Made by a program: the position numbers and the translations under genes
Notes under the pieces: generated by a model
What the model saw: the letters and a program-made list of their open reading frames with translations, nothing else
What the model was told of the DNA's origin: nothing
The model's database searches: none
In this document: piece by piece, positions 23,039 to 32,565 of the stretch
Position numbering within the stretch: the stretch's first letter is position 1
How the letters are laid out: each line of letters starts with the position of its first letter
Origin: Verrucomicrobiota bacterium
GTDB taxonomy: Bacteria; Verrucomicrobiota; Kiritimatiellia; CAIQIC01; JAGNIJ01
DNA: 64,000 nt
NCBI GenBank assembly: GCA_022710725.1
Contig: JAKLGK010000001.1
Coordinates: 301,010-365,009 of the forward strand
Direction of reading: 5' to 3'

Positions 23039-24402
23039 CGCGCCTCTTCCGGTTGACGGATCCGCGACAGGTCCCACTCGTAGGGCTGGTGCACGATGTT
23101 GCCGTGCATGAGATGCCCCAGCGCGTAGGGCCCGGCCTGCGGGATGGCCTCCAGGCCGTCCGACGTGATCGTGAAATGCGTCACGGTCTGCGTGTCGATC
23201 AGGTCCACCATGCCCTCGCGGTTCCGGATGAACAGCTCGACGGTGTAGGCGTTGGGCAGCAGGCGCGGCGCGGGCAGGCGGACGACGAGTTCGCCCGGCC
23301 CCTCCACGCACTCCGGGGCCTGCCCGTCCACCAGCATCGAGGTCTCGAGCACCCGGACGCCGGCCGCCACGAAGGCCAGGTTGAACAGCGGCCGCTCGAT
23401 CCGCTGCTTCGCGGTGAAGGCGAGGCGGATCGCCAGCGTCTCCCCGAACGCGAACCGCGCGTCCGCGCGCCCGTCCTCGTGGAGGGGATCCGCCCGGTGC
23501 ACGGTGAAGAACGGCGATTCCGCGACGGCCGCCGCCCCCCCGCCCTGCTTCGCGCGCGCCTCGTCGGCGGACAGGAGGATCTGCCGGTCACGGTACGCCC
23601 GGACCACGTCGCGCGCCGGGCCGGACAGGACGACCTTCCCGTGATCCAGCCAGACCGCTCGGTGGCAGAGGGACTCGATCCGGTACAGGCTGTGCGAGAC
23701 GAGGGCGATGGCCATCCGGCTCTGCCGCATCTCGTTGATGCGGTCGATGCACTTCTTCTGGAACTCCATGTCGCCCACGGCGAGGATCTCGTCGATCAGC
23801 AGGACCTCGGGCTCCAGGTAGGCCAGGACCGCGAAGCCCAGCCGCACGTGCATGCCGGAGCTGTAGAACTTCACCGGCATGTCGATGAAATCGCGCACGC
23901 CGGAGAAGTCCACGATCTGCTCGTACTTCTTCTCGATCTGGGCCGTCGTCATGCCGAGCACGGCGCCGCTGATGTAGATGTTCTCCCGGCCGGAGAGCAT
24001 CGGGTGGAACCCCGCGCCCACCTCGATGAGGGCGCTCAACCGGCCGCGGATCTCCACCCGGCCGGAGGTCGGGCCGTAGATGCCGCTCATGATCTTGAAG
24101 ATCGTGCTCTTGCCCGCGCCGTTCGCCCCGATCAGCCCGAGGCACTCCCCGGACCGCACCTCGAAGGAGACGTCGCGGACCGCCCAGAACTCGGACGGGC
24201 GCAGGCCCTCCGCGACGTCCGCGGCCGGCGCGGGCGCGGAGGCCGCGTCGGCGACCCGCGCCGCGAACTGCGGCGAGCGGGCGCGCCGCGGCAGGAACGC
24301 CACGCGGGCGATATCCACCAGGCCGTAGGCCATCGCCTTCTTGAGCGAGCGGGCGAACTTCTTCGAGAGACGCTCGACGCGTATGGCGGGTTCAGAGGAC
24401 AT
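23035..24402 (-). CDS. wzt: ABC exporter ATPase with Wzt-type C-terminal domain
   Basis: A 455-residue polysaccharide ABC exporter ATPase. Walker A is GANGAGKST (about 91-99), the ABC signature region is [13 protein letters not shown], and Walker B is [15 protein letters not shown]. Residues about 290-455 form an extra beta-sandwich C-terminal domain, as in Wzt proteins of E. coli O8/O9a, where it binds the modified end of the finished glycan. Partner permease Wzm is directly upstream. The combination suggests an O-antigen or capsule finished in the cytoplasm and exported by the ABC route. Confidence 0.92.
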   Translation of the reverse strand: MSSEPAIRVERLSKKFARSLKKAMAYGLVDIARVAFLPRRARSPQFAARVADAASAPAPAADVAEGLRPSEFWAVRDVSFEVRSGECLGLIGANGAGKSTIFKIMSGIYGPTSGRVEIRGRLSALIEVGAGFHPMLSGRENIYISGAVLGMTTAQIEKKYEQIVDFSGVRDFIDMPVKFYSSGMHVRLGFAVLAYLEPEVLLIDEILAVGDMEFQKKCIDRINEMRQSRMAIALVSHSLYRIESLCHRAVWLDHGKVVLSGPARDVVRAYRDRQILLSADEARAKQGGGAAAVAESPFFTVHRADPLHEDGRADARFAFGETLAIRLAFTAKQRIERPLFNLAFVAAGVRVLETSMLVDGQAPECVEGPGELVVRLPAPRLLPNAYTVELFIRNREGMVDLIDTQTVTHFTITSDGLEAIPQAGPYALGHLMHGNIVHQPYEWDLSRIRQPEEAR

Positions 24403-24435
24403 GGTGTTCGGCTCGATGCGTCCGGTTCTCCGTGC

Positions 24436-25311
24436 TCACAACCGCTCCGCCAGCAACGGCTCGCAGATGTGGAAGAACCGCCAGCCGGCGGCCAGGGCCA
24501 GGAACGACAGGATCGTCGAGACCACGAGGCCGCGGGTGACGTCGAACGTCCCGGTCTCGACCAGCGACTGCATCGCGTGCAGGAAATGCGAGACGGGGTT
24601 GAGCGAGTGGATCCAGAACAGCGCGAGTTCCCACTTCCCCGTGATGTCCGCCAGCCTCGGCGTCGGGTACACGGTCGGGGCAAGGAACAGGCCGAACTGG
24701 AACGCGAAATCCAGCATCCGGCCCATGTCGTCCATCATCGTGTTGACGGGCGCGAACAGCAGGCCCAGCCCCATCGCCAGGGCCATCAGCGGGACCAGCA
24801 GCAGCGGGGCGAAGACCACCTGCCAGTGCGGGACGTACCGCGCCAGCGCGAAGGTCAGGGCCAGCACGACGAGGCGGATGCACAGGTTGATCACCGCGTT
24901 GAGCGCGGAGCTCACGGCCAGGACCTCGCGCGGGAAGTAGATGCGCGAGACCAGGTTGCCCGCCCCCGCGACGCTGTGCGTGGTGGTGATCGTCACCTGG
25001 GTGAAAAAGCCCCACACCGTCGTGCCCATCAGGGCGAACAGGACGTACGGCATCGCGCCCTCGGCCATCGGCACGTTCACGATCTGGGCCTGCCGCAGCA
25101 GGGCGAACACGATCGTCGTGGCGACGGGCGGCAGGATGACCCACAGGTAGCCGAGGAACGACTGGCGGAACTGCGCGGCGAAATTGCGCGACATCAGCCG
25201 CCAGGTCAGCTCCCGGTACGACCAGAACTCGGCGAGCATCTCCCGCCACGCCGAGATGGAGAGGCGGTCGGTGTTGGACGACTCGTAGACGGTCAGCAGG
25301 GGCGCGCTCAT
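24436..25311 (-). CDS. wzm: ABC-2 permease of the polysaccharide exporter (Wzm-like)
   Basis: A 291-residue ABC-2 membrane protein. About six hydrophobic stretches are visible (FLGYLWVILPPVATTIVFAL, MPYVLFALMGTTVWGFF, LCIRLVVLALTFAL, VVFAPLLLVPLMALAMG, FLAPTVYPTP, LVVSTILSFLALAAGW). SNTDRLSISAWREMLAEFWS precedes the first segment as a cytoplasmic helix. It forms the membrane channel with the Wzt ATPase encoded 33 bp downstream. Length and layout match the teichoic acid/O-antigen exporter permease family. Confidence 0.9.
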   Translation of the reverse strand: MSAPLLTVYESSNTDRLSISAWREMLAEFWSYRELTWRLMSRNFAAQFRQSFLGYLWVILPPVATTIVFALLRQAQIVNVPMAEGAMPYVLFALMGTTVWGFFTQVTITTTHSVAGAGNLVSRIYFPREVLAVSSALNAVINLCIRLVVLALTFALARYVPHWQVVFAPLLLVPLMALAMGLGLLFAPVNTMMDDMGRMLDFAFQFGLFLAPTVYPTPRLADITGKWELALFWIHSLNPVSHFLHAMQSLVETGTFDVTRGLVVSTILSFLALAAGWRFFHICEPLLAERL

Positions 25312-25324
25312 GGATGGCTCCGGG

Positions 25325-26635
25325 CTACGCGGTCGTGGGCAGCGGGCCGGCCGTGTCCGGGACCCGCCCGGCCGGCGCGACGCCCGCGCGTTCCGCCTCC
25401 TCCAGGGCCTTGAGATTGAGGTACAGCGCGGAGGCGGTTCCGTTCAGGGCGAGCAGGATCGGGTGCCAGGGCAGCGGCAGGAAAGAGCCGCCGATCGCGA
25501 ACATGAGCGCCATGACCTTGACGGTGTAGCCCAGGTCCGCGAGGGCCGGCCAGGCGCCGGCCCACCGCTTCTGGATCGAGCGCCCGATCAGGAAGGGGAT
25601 CAGCAGGAAGCCCACGTGCATGGCCATGCCGATGAAGCCCATCTGGCGGCCCGCCATCAGGATCTCGCAGTGCACCTGGGCGGTGGCGCCCCAGTACTTG
25701 TCCCGGAACAGCGACTCGTCCGGGTTCATGCCGACGCCGAACACCGGGTACTCCTGGATGAGGGCCCACGTGTCGGCGATCTTCGTGCGCCGCTCCATCG
25801 CGCTGTAGGCGTCCGGCCCCGCCCCCTTCTCGGCCTTGCCCTTGAAGAAGGCCGCGATGCTGGCGGGAAGCGTCTTGAACCGAGCAATATTCTGCCGGCC
25901 GGACAGGGGGATGAGGAAGAAGAACGCGGCAACGGCGATCAGCAGGGCGCGCCGGTAATGGAACCAGTAGCGGGGCAGCAGCAGCGCGCCCAGGGCGAAG
26001 AGCTGGAGCAGGCCGGCTCGGCTGCCCGTGCGCAGCGAGATGAAGAACGACGCGATCGCGACCGCCAGGCCCGCCCAGCGGACGAGCTTCCGGTCTCCGC
26101 TCCGCGAGTAGTAGAGGTACAGCGGCATGAACACGCCCATCATGTAGGCGAAGAAATTCGGGTCCTGCACGAGGCCGGAGGCGGGCCCCATGATGCGGTC
26201 GCCCATGCCCCAGGTGGCCCCCGCCTGCGACAGGCGCAGGCCGCCCTTGATCCACCAGAGCGAGGCCAGGGCCATGGTCGTCGGCACCGCCCAGACGCGC
26301 TCCACGGTGACCGCCATGGCCTCGATCAGGATCAGCATGTAGGCGTTCTTCACCAGCATGTCGATGAAGCTGTTCCACCCCGTGTACGTCTGCATCGCGC
26401 CCGCGTACTGGGAAAGCAGCCCGAAGCCTAGGAGGGCCAGCGCGAGCTTGGTGGCCGGCCCGAAGCGGAGGATCGGGCGGCCCTCGATCAGGGCGCTGGC
26501 GACGTGCAGGCCCGTGGCGATCACCATGCACAGGTTCGCGATGCGGAACGGCATGAGGAAGGAAAAGCGGTGCTGCGGCTGCACGATGAGGATGCAGATG
26601 TACCACAGCAGGAATCGGAAGGACCAGAGGGACAT
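25325..26635 (-). CDS. O-antigen ligase/polymerase-like membrane protein
   Basis: A 436-residue polytopic membrane protein with about ten hydrophobic stretches and one long non-membrane loop around 255-330 (PASIAAFFKGKAEKGAG, IQEYPVFGVGMNPDES), the layout of the O-antigen ligase/Wzy_C superfamily. The VFGVGMNP segment is the usual conserved piece at the start of the periplasmic loop. It either joins the finished glycan to its acceptor or polymerises repeat units. A microrepeat sits directly before the ATG, so no ribosome-binding site is obvious. Confidence 0.8.
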   Translation of the reverse strand: MSLWSFRFLLWYICILIVQPQHRFSFLMPFRIANLCMVIATGLHVASALIEGRPILRFGPATKLALALLGFGLLSQYAGAMQTYTGWNSFIDMLVKNAYMLILIEAMAVTVERVWAVPTTMALASLWWIKGGLRLSQAGATWGMGDRIMGPASGLVQDPNFFAYMMGVFMPLYLYYSRSGDRKLVRWAGLAVAIASFFISLRTGSRAGLLQLFALGALLLPRYWFHYRRALLIAVAAFFFLIPLSGRQNIARFKTLPASIAAFFKGKAEKGAGPDAYSAMERRTKIADTWALIQEYPVFGVGMNPDESLFRDKYWGATAQVHCEILMAGRQMGFIGMAMHVGFLLIPFLIGRSIQKRWAGAWPALADLGYTVKVMALMFAIGGSFLPLPWHPILLALNGTASALYLNLKALEEAERAGVAPAGRVPDTAGPLPTTA

Positions 26636-26637
26636 GG

Positions 26638-26672
26638 AAAGGATGAAGGGTGAGGGATGAAGGATGCAAGCG
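26638..26672. repeat. GGATGAAGGATGA microrepeat before the O-antigen ligase gene
   Basis: Units GGATGAAGGGTGAGGGATGA followed by AGGATG, closely like the piece inside pseC at 19806-19838. It occupies the leader of the O-antigen ligase gene where a ribosome-binding site would be expected. Confidence 0.7.
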
Positions 26673-26774
26673 GGAGATAAGCAGGCTTCGCCCCCGTCAG
26701 TTCCCGCGAGGAACGGCCTGCGCCCGCCCTGGTCTTGCCCTGTTCATGCGGCGCCGGCCTCCGGCGCCCCGGAC

Positions 26775-27269
26775 TCAAATCCGCAAAATGGCCCGGACCA
26801 GCCGGCTGCCCAGGAGCCGGTTGATCCGCTCGCGATACTGCTCGGCCTGCCGGAGGCGCGTTCGCAAAAACGCCGCCCCGTTGTCCTTCGCCCCGCTTTT
26901 CTCCAGCAGGGCCAGGCTCTGCTCAATGTGCACCTTGGCCGTGTCGAGTTTCTTGTTGAGCGAAAGCAGGAGCCCGCTGCGGAGGATGCGGTCAAACGCC
27001 GTCTCCGCGACATAGTAGTCCTTGCGGTCCCCCTTCACCCACACGCGATGCACGGCGCCCCAGGTCTCCAACTGCCGGCAGGCGATGCTGATGCTCGCCT
27101 TGCTAACGCCGAGCTGGCTGGCGAGTTCGTCGAGGCTGGCCGGCTCGGGGCTCAAGTAGAGCAGCATGAAAATCTGCCCGAAAAGCCGGCCCAGCCCGAA
27201 GGATTGGGCGGTGCGCCCTCCCGCTTCGATCATTTCCCAGCGAGCCGATTGGACAGGATCGGGCAACAT
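26775..27269 (-). CDS. GbsR/MarR-type transcriptional regulator
   Basis: A 164-residue winged-helix protein. EPASLDELASQLGVSKASIS (about 42-61) is the helix-turn-helix, followed by RQLETWGAVHRVWVKGDRKDYY, the wing typical of the GbsR branch. The C-terminal helix is rich in Arg/Lys. It is flanked by gaps of about 140 bp below and 110 bp above, so it is probably an independent unit within the glycan locus. AT-richer DNA with TCTAAAAGTACT lies in front of its start (27270-27380). It could control the exporter half of the locus; the effector is unknown. Confidence 0.82.
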   Translation of the reverse strand: MLPDPVQSARWEMIEAGGRTAQSFGLGRLFGQIFMLLYLSPEPASLDELASQLGVSKASISIACRQLETWGAVHRVWVKGDRKDYYVAETAFDRILRSGLLLSLNKKLDTAKVHIEQSLALLEKSGAKDNGAAFLRTRLRQAEQYRERINRLLGSRLVRAILRI

Positions 27270-27380
27270 GGCGGAAGTTCGTTTAGAATGTTCTAAAAGT
27301 ACTCAAAGCGAGGCGCGGCGTCAATAGCGATTTGAAGCCTTCCATGATTATCGCTACCTTCTTAATGTAAAGTAGTTGCG

Positions 27381-28160
27381 TTAATGATGGACAGGCGATT
27401 CACCCGGAGGAGGACCGGCGAGGAACACCACGTCCAGCACGGCGTCGCCGGCTTGAAGCTTTCGCCAGACGCCGGCCTCGGAACGGTACGGGCTGTAGCC
27501 CCAGCCCTTCAGCAGCTCGAACAAGGCGGCCGCCTTCGTGCCCGGCGTCCACGGGTCGCCGCTGACCTCGATGAGCAGCGCCGGGTGGAAACGCCCGATC
27601 AGCCCGGCCCCGCCCCGCACCGCCTCCAGCTCGTAGCCCTCCACGTCCAGCTTGATCAGCGCCAGGGAGTCGAGCCCCTCCAACAGCTTGTCCAGCGCAC
27701 CCAGCCGGATGGCGACCGTCCGGATCCCGCGCGCGCGCGCCGGGGCGTCCACCACCCGGGCCTCGTACAGGTTCTCCCCGCCCGCGGCGTATTCCGGGAT
27801 CGCCAGCACCCCCTCCCCCTCCCTCGAGGATACCGCGCACGGGAACAGCGAGACATTCGCCAGGTTCAGGCGGCGCACGTTGGAGGCCAGGACGTCGAAC
27901 GTGCCGGGCTCGGGCTCGAAGCTGCACACCCGGCCGGCCGGGCCGACCCACTTCGAAAACAGCGCGGTCACATAGCCGATGTTCGCCCCGGCATCCACCA
28001 CGCGGTCCCCGGGCCGCACGAGCCGCCTCGCCATCGCGGCCGGCGGCCAGCGGCCCTCGTCGAAATGGCGGACCAGCCGCCAGCTGTTCCACTTGCGAAG
28101 CCGGTGCTTCAGCCCCGCTGGCGCGTACCGGCGAACCAGTTGTTTCAGGAAGGAAAGCAT
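27381..28160 (-). CDS. FkbM-family methyltransferase
   Basis: A SAM-dependent methyltransferase of the FkbM type, about 259 residues from MLSFLKQLVRRYAP. The SAM motif is VVDAGANIGYVTALF, then CSFEPEPGTFDVLASN, and ALIKLDVEGYELEAVRGG, the FkbM signature. Start: an ATG at 28220 overlaps the stop of the upstream NusG-like gene (ATGA) and would add 20 residues (ending FPNPEPTP) that look like translated repeat DNA; 28160 fits the family better but lacks a ribosome site. Probably O-methylates a sugar of the exported glycan. Confidence 0.85.
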   Translation of the reverse strand: MLSFLKQLVRRYAPAGLKHRLRKWNSWRLVRHFDEGRWPPAAMARRLVRPGDRVVDAGANIGYVTALFSKWVGPAGRVCSFEPEPGTFDVLASNVRRLNLANVSLFPCAVSSREGEGVLAIPEYAAGGENLYEARVVDAPARARGIRTVAIRLGALDKLLEGLDSLALIKLDVEGYELEAVRGGAGLIGRFHPALLIEVSGDPWTPGTKAAALFELLKGWGYSPYRSEAGVWRKLQAGDAVLDVVFLAGPPPGESPVHH

Positions 28161-28216
28161 GGGGGTGGGTTCAGGGTTCGGGAAATCAGCATCTCTTTGC
28201 CACTTTGTCGCTTCCT

Positions 28217-28750
28217 TCATGCCGACGCCAGCCAGGTGCTGTCCACTTCCACGCATACCGACTGCTCGATCATATCCACGTTCAGCACGACCTTGGTGCG
28301 GCCCTTGACCCGCTGCACCACGCCCTCCAGGCCCTTGAACGGCCCCGCCGTCACCTGCACCCGGCGTCCGGCGGCGAGATAGGGCATGACCTCGATCACG
28401 TCGTCCACGGCCAGGGCCTGCCGGATCTGCTCCAACTGGCCGACGAGCCGCGCCTGGTCGAGCACCTCCAGCAGGTTGGCGACGTGCTGGTTCTGGCGCA
28501 GCGTGGAGCGGCCGGCGGCCGTGGCGGCGCAGAAGACATAGCCGGGGAAGAGGGGCGACCAGAACGAGCGCTCCCGCGCGCCGTAGCGGTGCACCTTGCG
28601 ATGGAGCGGCAGGTAGGCCGGCATCCCGGCCCGCCGGCAGAAGGCCTCGAGCTTTTTCTCGCAGCGCGGGCGGGTATGCAGCACGACCCACGCCTCCCCC
28701 GGCCCCGGTTCGCCGATTTCGGGGGGGGGCGGCTGGCGGGTGGAATTCAT
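28217..28750 (-). CDS. Specialised NusG paralogue (RfaH/UpxY/LoaP-like antiterminator)
   Basis: A 177-residue NusG-family protein: an NGN domain (AWVVLHTRPRCEKKLEAFCR, then RSFWSPLFPGYVFC) followed by a C-terminal KOW domain (AGRRVQVTAGPFKGLEGVVQ). Housekeeping NusG would lie next to secE/rplK, whereas this copy is inside an exopolysaccharide operon, as for RfaH, UpxY and LoaP, which let RNA polymerase read through long glycan operons. I infer it antiterminates this locus, which spans some 35 kb. It overlaps the FkbM frame and follows the glycosylphosphotransferase by 20 bp. Confidence 0.87.
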   Translation of the reverse strand: MNSTRQPPPPEIGEPGPGEAWVVLHTRPRCEKKLEAFCRRAGMPAYLPLHRKVHRYGARERSFWSPLFPGYVFCAATAAGRSTLRQNQHVANLLEVLDQARLVGQLEQIRQALAVDDVIEVMPYLAAGRRVQVTAGPFKGLEGVVQRVKGRTKVVLNVDMIEQSVCVEVDSTWLASA

Positions 28751-28770
28751 CGTCGCGGGGCGCTCCCGGC

Positions 28771-30234
28771 TCACGCCCACTTGGCCTGACCTTCCGTCGG
28801 GTCCGCCGGCGCCGCCGGGGTGGCCGCCGCCTCGAGGTCCTCGCTGTGGCGGAGCCCGGCCAGGATGGTCTTGAACGTGCGGAGCAGGATCAGGATATCC
28901 AGGACGAAGCTCATGTGCTTGATGTAGTAGAGATCGTACTGGAGCTTCCGCCGGGAGGCCTCGATGCTGGCGGCGTAGGGATACTTGACCTGCGCCCAGC
29001 CGGTGACGCCGGGCGGCACGAGCAGCCGCTCCTTGTAGAACGGGATGGCGGCCGCCAGGGTGTCCACGAACTCCGGGCGCTCCGGGCGCGGCCCGACGAG
29101 GCTCATCTCGCCCCGCAGCACGTTGACCAGCTGCGGGATCTCGTCGATGCGCGACTTGCGCAGGAACCGGCCCACGGGCGTCACGCGCTGGTCGAACTTG
29201 TCCGCCCAGACCGGCCCCGTGAGCGCCTCGGCGTCCTGGCGCATCGTGCGGAATTTCATCAGCGTGTACGGCTGCCCGCCCTGCCCCGCCCGGCGCTGGC
29301 GGTAGAGCATCGGCCCGCGCGAGGTCAGCTTGACCGCCAGCGCGGCCAGCAGGCTGATCGGCAGGGAGAGCGCCAGCCCGATCAGGGCGACGACGATGTC
29401 CATGCCCCGCTTGATCTTCCGGATGTGGATCACGGAGTTGTTCATCGCCGCGTACATGAGCCATTCGTCGTCGATGTGGTCCAGCGGGATCTCCTGGCTC
29501 AACTCCTCGTGAAGCCCCACGTAGTCCACGATGGCCACCCCCGCGTAGCGGAGCGGGCGGAGCAGGCGCAGCAGGGCGTGCTCCCGCGCCAGCGACGTCG
29601 CGACGATGATGGTGTCCACGGCGTACGCGTCGGCGAACTCGTTGAGCCGGCTGATATGCCCGAGCACGGGGATGCCCTCGACGAGGTCCTCGTGTTTCGT
29701 CCGGCTGCCGAAGATGATCCCGAACACGCGGTAGCCGGCGTCCGGCGCGCCGGCCAGCAGGCGGAGCACCTCCCGCGCCTCGTTGCCCTCGCCGATGATC
29801 AGGGCGTTGCGGGACAGCAGGCCGTAGCCCATGCCGATCCGGTAGAGCGTCCGCAGCCCCCAGCTCCCGAGAAAGATCAGGCCGCCCGCCAGCAGGAGGA
29901 TGCCCCGGCCGATGGACGCGCCGGCGCGGGCGTAGAACAGCACGACGATCAGGATCAGGGCGATGGCCGTCGTCAGCAGCGGCAGCTGCGCCAGTTCCCG
30001 CTTGCGCTTCAGCAGGGGCTCCCGCTCGTACATGCCGCCGCTGTAGAAGACCAGCAGGAACATCGCGCAGGCCGCCCCGAGGGTCAGCCGGTGGTGGAGC
30101 ACGTAGTCCCAGCCGTCCCCGGGGCCGAGCCGCAGGAAGGCGGCGAGCACGATGCTGCCGGCCACGCACAGGAAGTCGAGCGCGAGGAGTACGATGCGCC
30201 GCAGCGAGATGCGAATATGCGATTTCCCGAGCAT
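28771..30234 (-). CDS. Polyprenyl-phosphate sugar-1-phosphate transferase (WcaJ/WbaP type)
   Basis: A 487-residue initiating enzyme that transfers a sugar-1-phosphate to undecaprenyl phosphate. The N-terminal half has about four membrane helices (LLALDFLCVAGSIVLAAFL and others) and a CoA-binding-like domain. The C-terminal catalytic domain begins KRGMDIVVALIGLALSLPIS and contains GPMLYRQRRAGQGGQPY, RKSRIDEIPQLVNVLRGEMS and LVGPRPERPEF, all diagnostic for bacterial sugar transferases. It starts the glycan repeat unit. Located between Wzc and the NusG-like gene. Confidence 0.92.
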   Translation of the reverse strand: MLGKSHIRISLRRIVLLALDFLCVAGSIVLAAFLRLGPGDGWDYVLHHRLTLGAACAMFLLVFYSGGMYEREPLLKRKRELAQLPLLTTAIALILIVVLFYARAGASIGRGILLLAGGLIFLGSWGLRTLYRIGMGYGLLSRNALIIGEGNEAREVLRLLAGAPDAGYRVFGIIFGSRTKHEDLVEGIPVLGHISRLNEFADAYAVDTIIVATSLAREHALLRLLRPLRYAGVAIVDYVGLHEELSQEIPLDHIDDEWLMYAAMNNSVIHIRKIKRGMDIVVALIGLALSLPISLLAALAVKLTSRGPMLYRQRRAGQGGQPYTLMKFRTMRQDAEALTGPVWADKFDQRVTPVGRFLRKSRIDEIPQLVNVLRGEMSLVGPRPERPEFVDTLAAAIPFYKERLLVPPGVTGWAQVKYPYAASIEASRRKLQYDLYYIKHMSFVLDILILLRTFKTILAGLRHSEDLEAAATPAAPADPTEGQAKWA

Positions 30235-30264
30235 CGTCAGCCTTCCCGCCGCGCCGGCGCCGGG

Positions 30265-32565
30265 TCAGCGGCTCTTCCGGTAGCCGCCGTTCGCCGCCGC
30301 CGCGGCCGCGCCGGGCCGGGTCCCCGACCCGGAATACCCGGACTCGTAGTCGTAGTACCCGTAGTACGTGGAATAGTAGTAGTAGCCCACGCGCCCGAAC
30401 TCGAGGTTGTTCAGCACGCAGCCGAGGAGGTGGGACCCGCGCTCGCGCAACAGCTGGATGGCCAGCCCCGACAGCTTCCGGGAGGTCTGGCCGGCCCAGA
30501 CCACGAAGATGACGGCGTCCACGAGCGAGGCCAGGATCACGGCCTCCGAGACCGCCATCACCGGCGGGCAGTCGAACACGACGCGGTCATAGGTGCGCCG
30601 CGCGTAGTCGAGGAAGGAGTTCATCTCCGGCCGCAGCACGATCTCGGCCGCGTTCGGCGGCAGGGGCCCCGTGGCCACGAAGTCCAGGTTGGGCAGGCCG
30701 GTCCGCTGGATCACGGCATCCGGCTTGGCCTGGCCGACCAGCACGTCCGACAGCCCGCGCCCGCCCTCGAGGCCGAAGAACTTGTGCAATTCCCCGCGGC
30801 GGAGGTCGCCGTCCACGATGAGCACGCGCTGCCCGACCTGCGCCAGGCTGACGGCCAGGTTCAGGCACGTGGTGGTCTTGCCCTCCTGCGGCACGGCGGA
30901 CGTCATCAGCAGGGTGCGCACCCGGTCGCTGGCGCCGCTGAACAGGAAGGCCGAGCGGAGGTTGCGGTAGGACTCCGCCAGGACGCTCTTCTGGTCGATG
31001 TTGGCCAGCACGTGGGTCCGCAGGTCCTGCGGATCCCACTTGGCCGTCGGCACGACGCCCAGGAACGGGAGGTTGAGCCACTTGGTCACCTCCTCCGGGT
31101 ACTTGAGCGAGTCGTCGATGGTCTCGAGCCCGAACACCAGGGCCAGCCCGATGCCCAGCCCGACCAGCGCCGCGATGACGATGGACTGCACCTTGCGCGT
31201 GGTGATGGGCGAGGTCGGGGGCTTGGCGCGTTCCATGATGCGCTCGGTCTCCGGCTCGATGCCGATGGAGACGTCGATCTCCTTGAGCCGGTTGAAGACC
31301 AGATCGTACAGCCCCTGCAGCCGCTCGGCGTTCCGCTGGAGGGCGCGGTATTCCTGGGCCTTGCGCGTGGAGTCGATCGCATCGGCCTCCCAGTCCTTCT
31401 CGACGCGGCGGGTGGCCTGCTCCTGCAGGGTGAGCGACTCCAGGTGGGCGTTGAACTGGCTCATCGCGAACTGGACCTCGACGTCGAGGGCCTGCTGGTT
31501 CTTGGCCAGGTCGTCCAGGGTCTGCCGGATGGCGGGATGCTCGTCCTTGAACTTCTCGCGGTACTGCGCCAGCTGCGCCTCCAGCCGGGCGCGCTCGCGC
31601 TTCAGGTCGCTCCACCCGGGCCGCTCGACAACGCCCCATTCCAGCACGCGCTCCGGGCGCTCCGCGGCGGGCTCCGCGCCCTCCGCGACGGCGGCCTTGT
31701 CCTCGCCCGCGCCCGCGGGCGGCGCGCTCGCCGGCCGCAGGGCGGCCGCGGACGGCCAGGCCAGGGTGTTCAGGATGATGTCGTCCGAGGCGCCGGTCAG
31801 CAGCGGCCGCTGCGACTCCAGCAGCATGCGCTCCATGCGGTAGGTGGACGCCCGGCGCGAGAGCTCGGCCATGAGCGAGGCGGCCACGTTGCCCCGGTCC
31901 TGGAGCGCCACGACGCTGTTATCCTTCTCGAACGCGACCATCCGCGCCTCGGCGCGCTTCAGCTCCTCCAGCAGCCGGTTCGCCTGCTGCGTCAGGCTGA
32001 TGACGGTCGCCTGCGAGGTGTCCATCCGCTCCTCGGCCTTGAAATCCAGGTACTCCTCGGCCAGGGCGTTGACAAAAGCCGAGGCGTACAACGGGTCGGG
32101 CCCCTCGGCCTCGATGGCGATGAACGAGGTCTCCGAGACCTGGAACGCGCGCAGTTCGTCATAGACGCCCTGCTTCTCGCCCGCGCGGGCCAGCCGCTCC
32201 TTGGCGCGCTCCTTGAGCATGCCGCTCTGGAGGATCAGCTGCTGCGTCGCCAGGTACTCGCCCCGCAGCTGCATTTCCTCCTGGCGCAGGATGGCCGGGA
32301 GAGGAAGGCCCTGGCTCAACAGCAGCGTGGCGCGCGCCCGGTACACCGGTTCCTCCTGCAGCGCGAAGACCATCGTGACGCCGACGGAGACGAAGAAGCA
32401 GAGGGCGACCAGCCAGATCCGCTTGAGGATGACGTGGAAGTACTGCTTGATGTCGAAGATGTCCACGGACCGGGACGGCAGGGGCGCAGGGGTTTCGGGC
32501 CTCGAGGCGGGAGGCGCGCCCGCGGCGCCGGCGGAGGACGGGGGCTGTATCATGCTTTTCATCAT
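30265..32565 (-). CDS. Wzc-like polysaccharide co-polymerase and BY-kinase
   Basis: A 766-residue inner-membrane protein. The Wzz domain starts around residue 33 with a first membrane helix near 50-70 (IWLVALCFFVSVGVTMVF), a long coiled-coil periplasmic region (about 80-440), a second helix (VIAALVGLGIGLALVFG), then a cytoplasmic tyrosine kinase: Walker A SAVPQEGKTTTCLN, Walker A' VLIVDGDLRRG, Walker B VVFDCPPVM. The C-terminus has a Tyr cluster (VGYYYYSTYYGYYDYESGY) that is autophosphorylated in this family. The start overlaps the Wza stop by one base (TGATG). It controls chain length and export together with the Wza-like protein. Confidence 0.93.
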   Translation of the reverse strand: MMKSMIQPPSSAGAAGAPPASRPETPAPLPSRSVDIFDIKQYFHVILKRIWLVALCFFVSVGVTMVFALQEEPVYRARATLLLSQGLPLPAILRQEEMQLRGEYLATQQLILQSGMLKERAKERLARAGEKQGVYDELRAFQVSETSFIAIEAEGPDPLYASAFVNALAEEYLDFKAEERMDTSQATVISLTQQANRLLEELKRAEARMVAFEKDNSVVALQDRGNVAASLMAELSRRASTYRMERMLLESQRPLLTGASDDIILNTLAWPSAAALRPASAPPAGAGEDKAAVAEGAEPAAERPERVLEWGVVERPGWSDLKRERARLEAQLAQYREKFKDEHPAIRQTLDDLAKNQQALDVEVQFAMSQFNAHLESLTLQEQATRRVEKDWEADAIDSTRKAQEYRALQRNAERLQGLYDLVFNRLKEIDVSIGIEPETERIMERAKPPTSPITTRKVQSIVIAALVGLGIGLALVFGLETIDDSLKYPEEVTKWLNLPFLGVVPTAKWDPQDLRTHVLANIDQKSVLAESYRNLRSAFLFSGASDRVRTLLMTSAVPQEGKTTTCLNLAVSLAQVGQRVLIVDGDLRRGELHKFFGLEGGRGLSDVLVGQAKPDAVIQRTGLPNLDFVATGPLPPNAAEIVLRPEMNSFLDYARRTYDRVVFDCPPVMAVSEAVILASLVDAVIFVVWAGQTSRKLSGLAIQLLRERGSHLLGCVLNNLEFGRVGYYYYSTYYGYYDYESGYSGSGTRPGAAAAAANGGYRKSR

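Noticed and set aside
20495..23056. An 853-codon plus-strand open frame across pseC, pseB and the sialidase-like gene
   Set aside because: It is antisense to well-supported genes, its translation is Arg/Ala/Gly/His-rich with no domain, and such frames are expected in GC-rich DNA.
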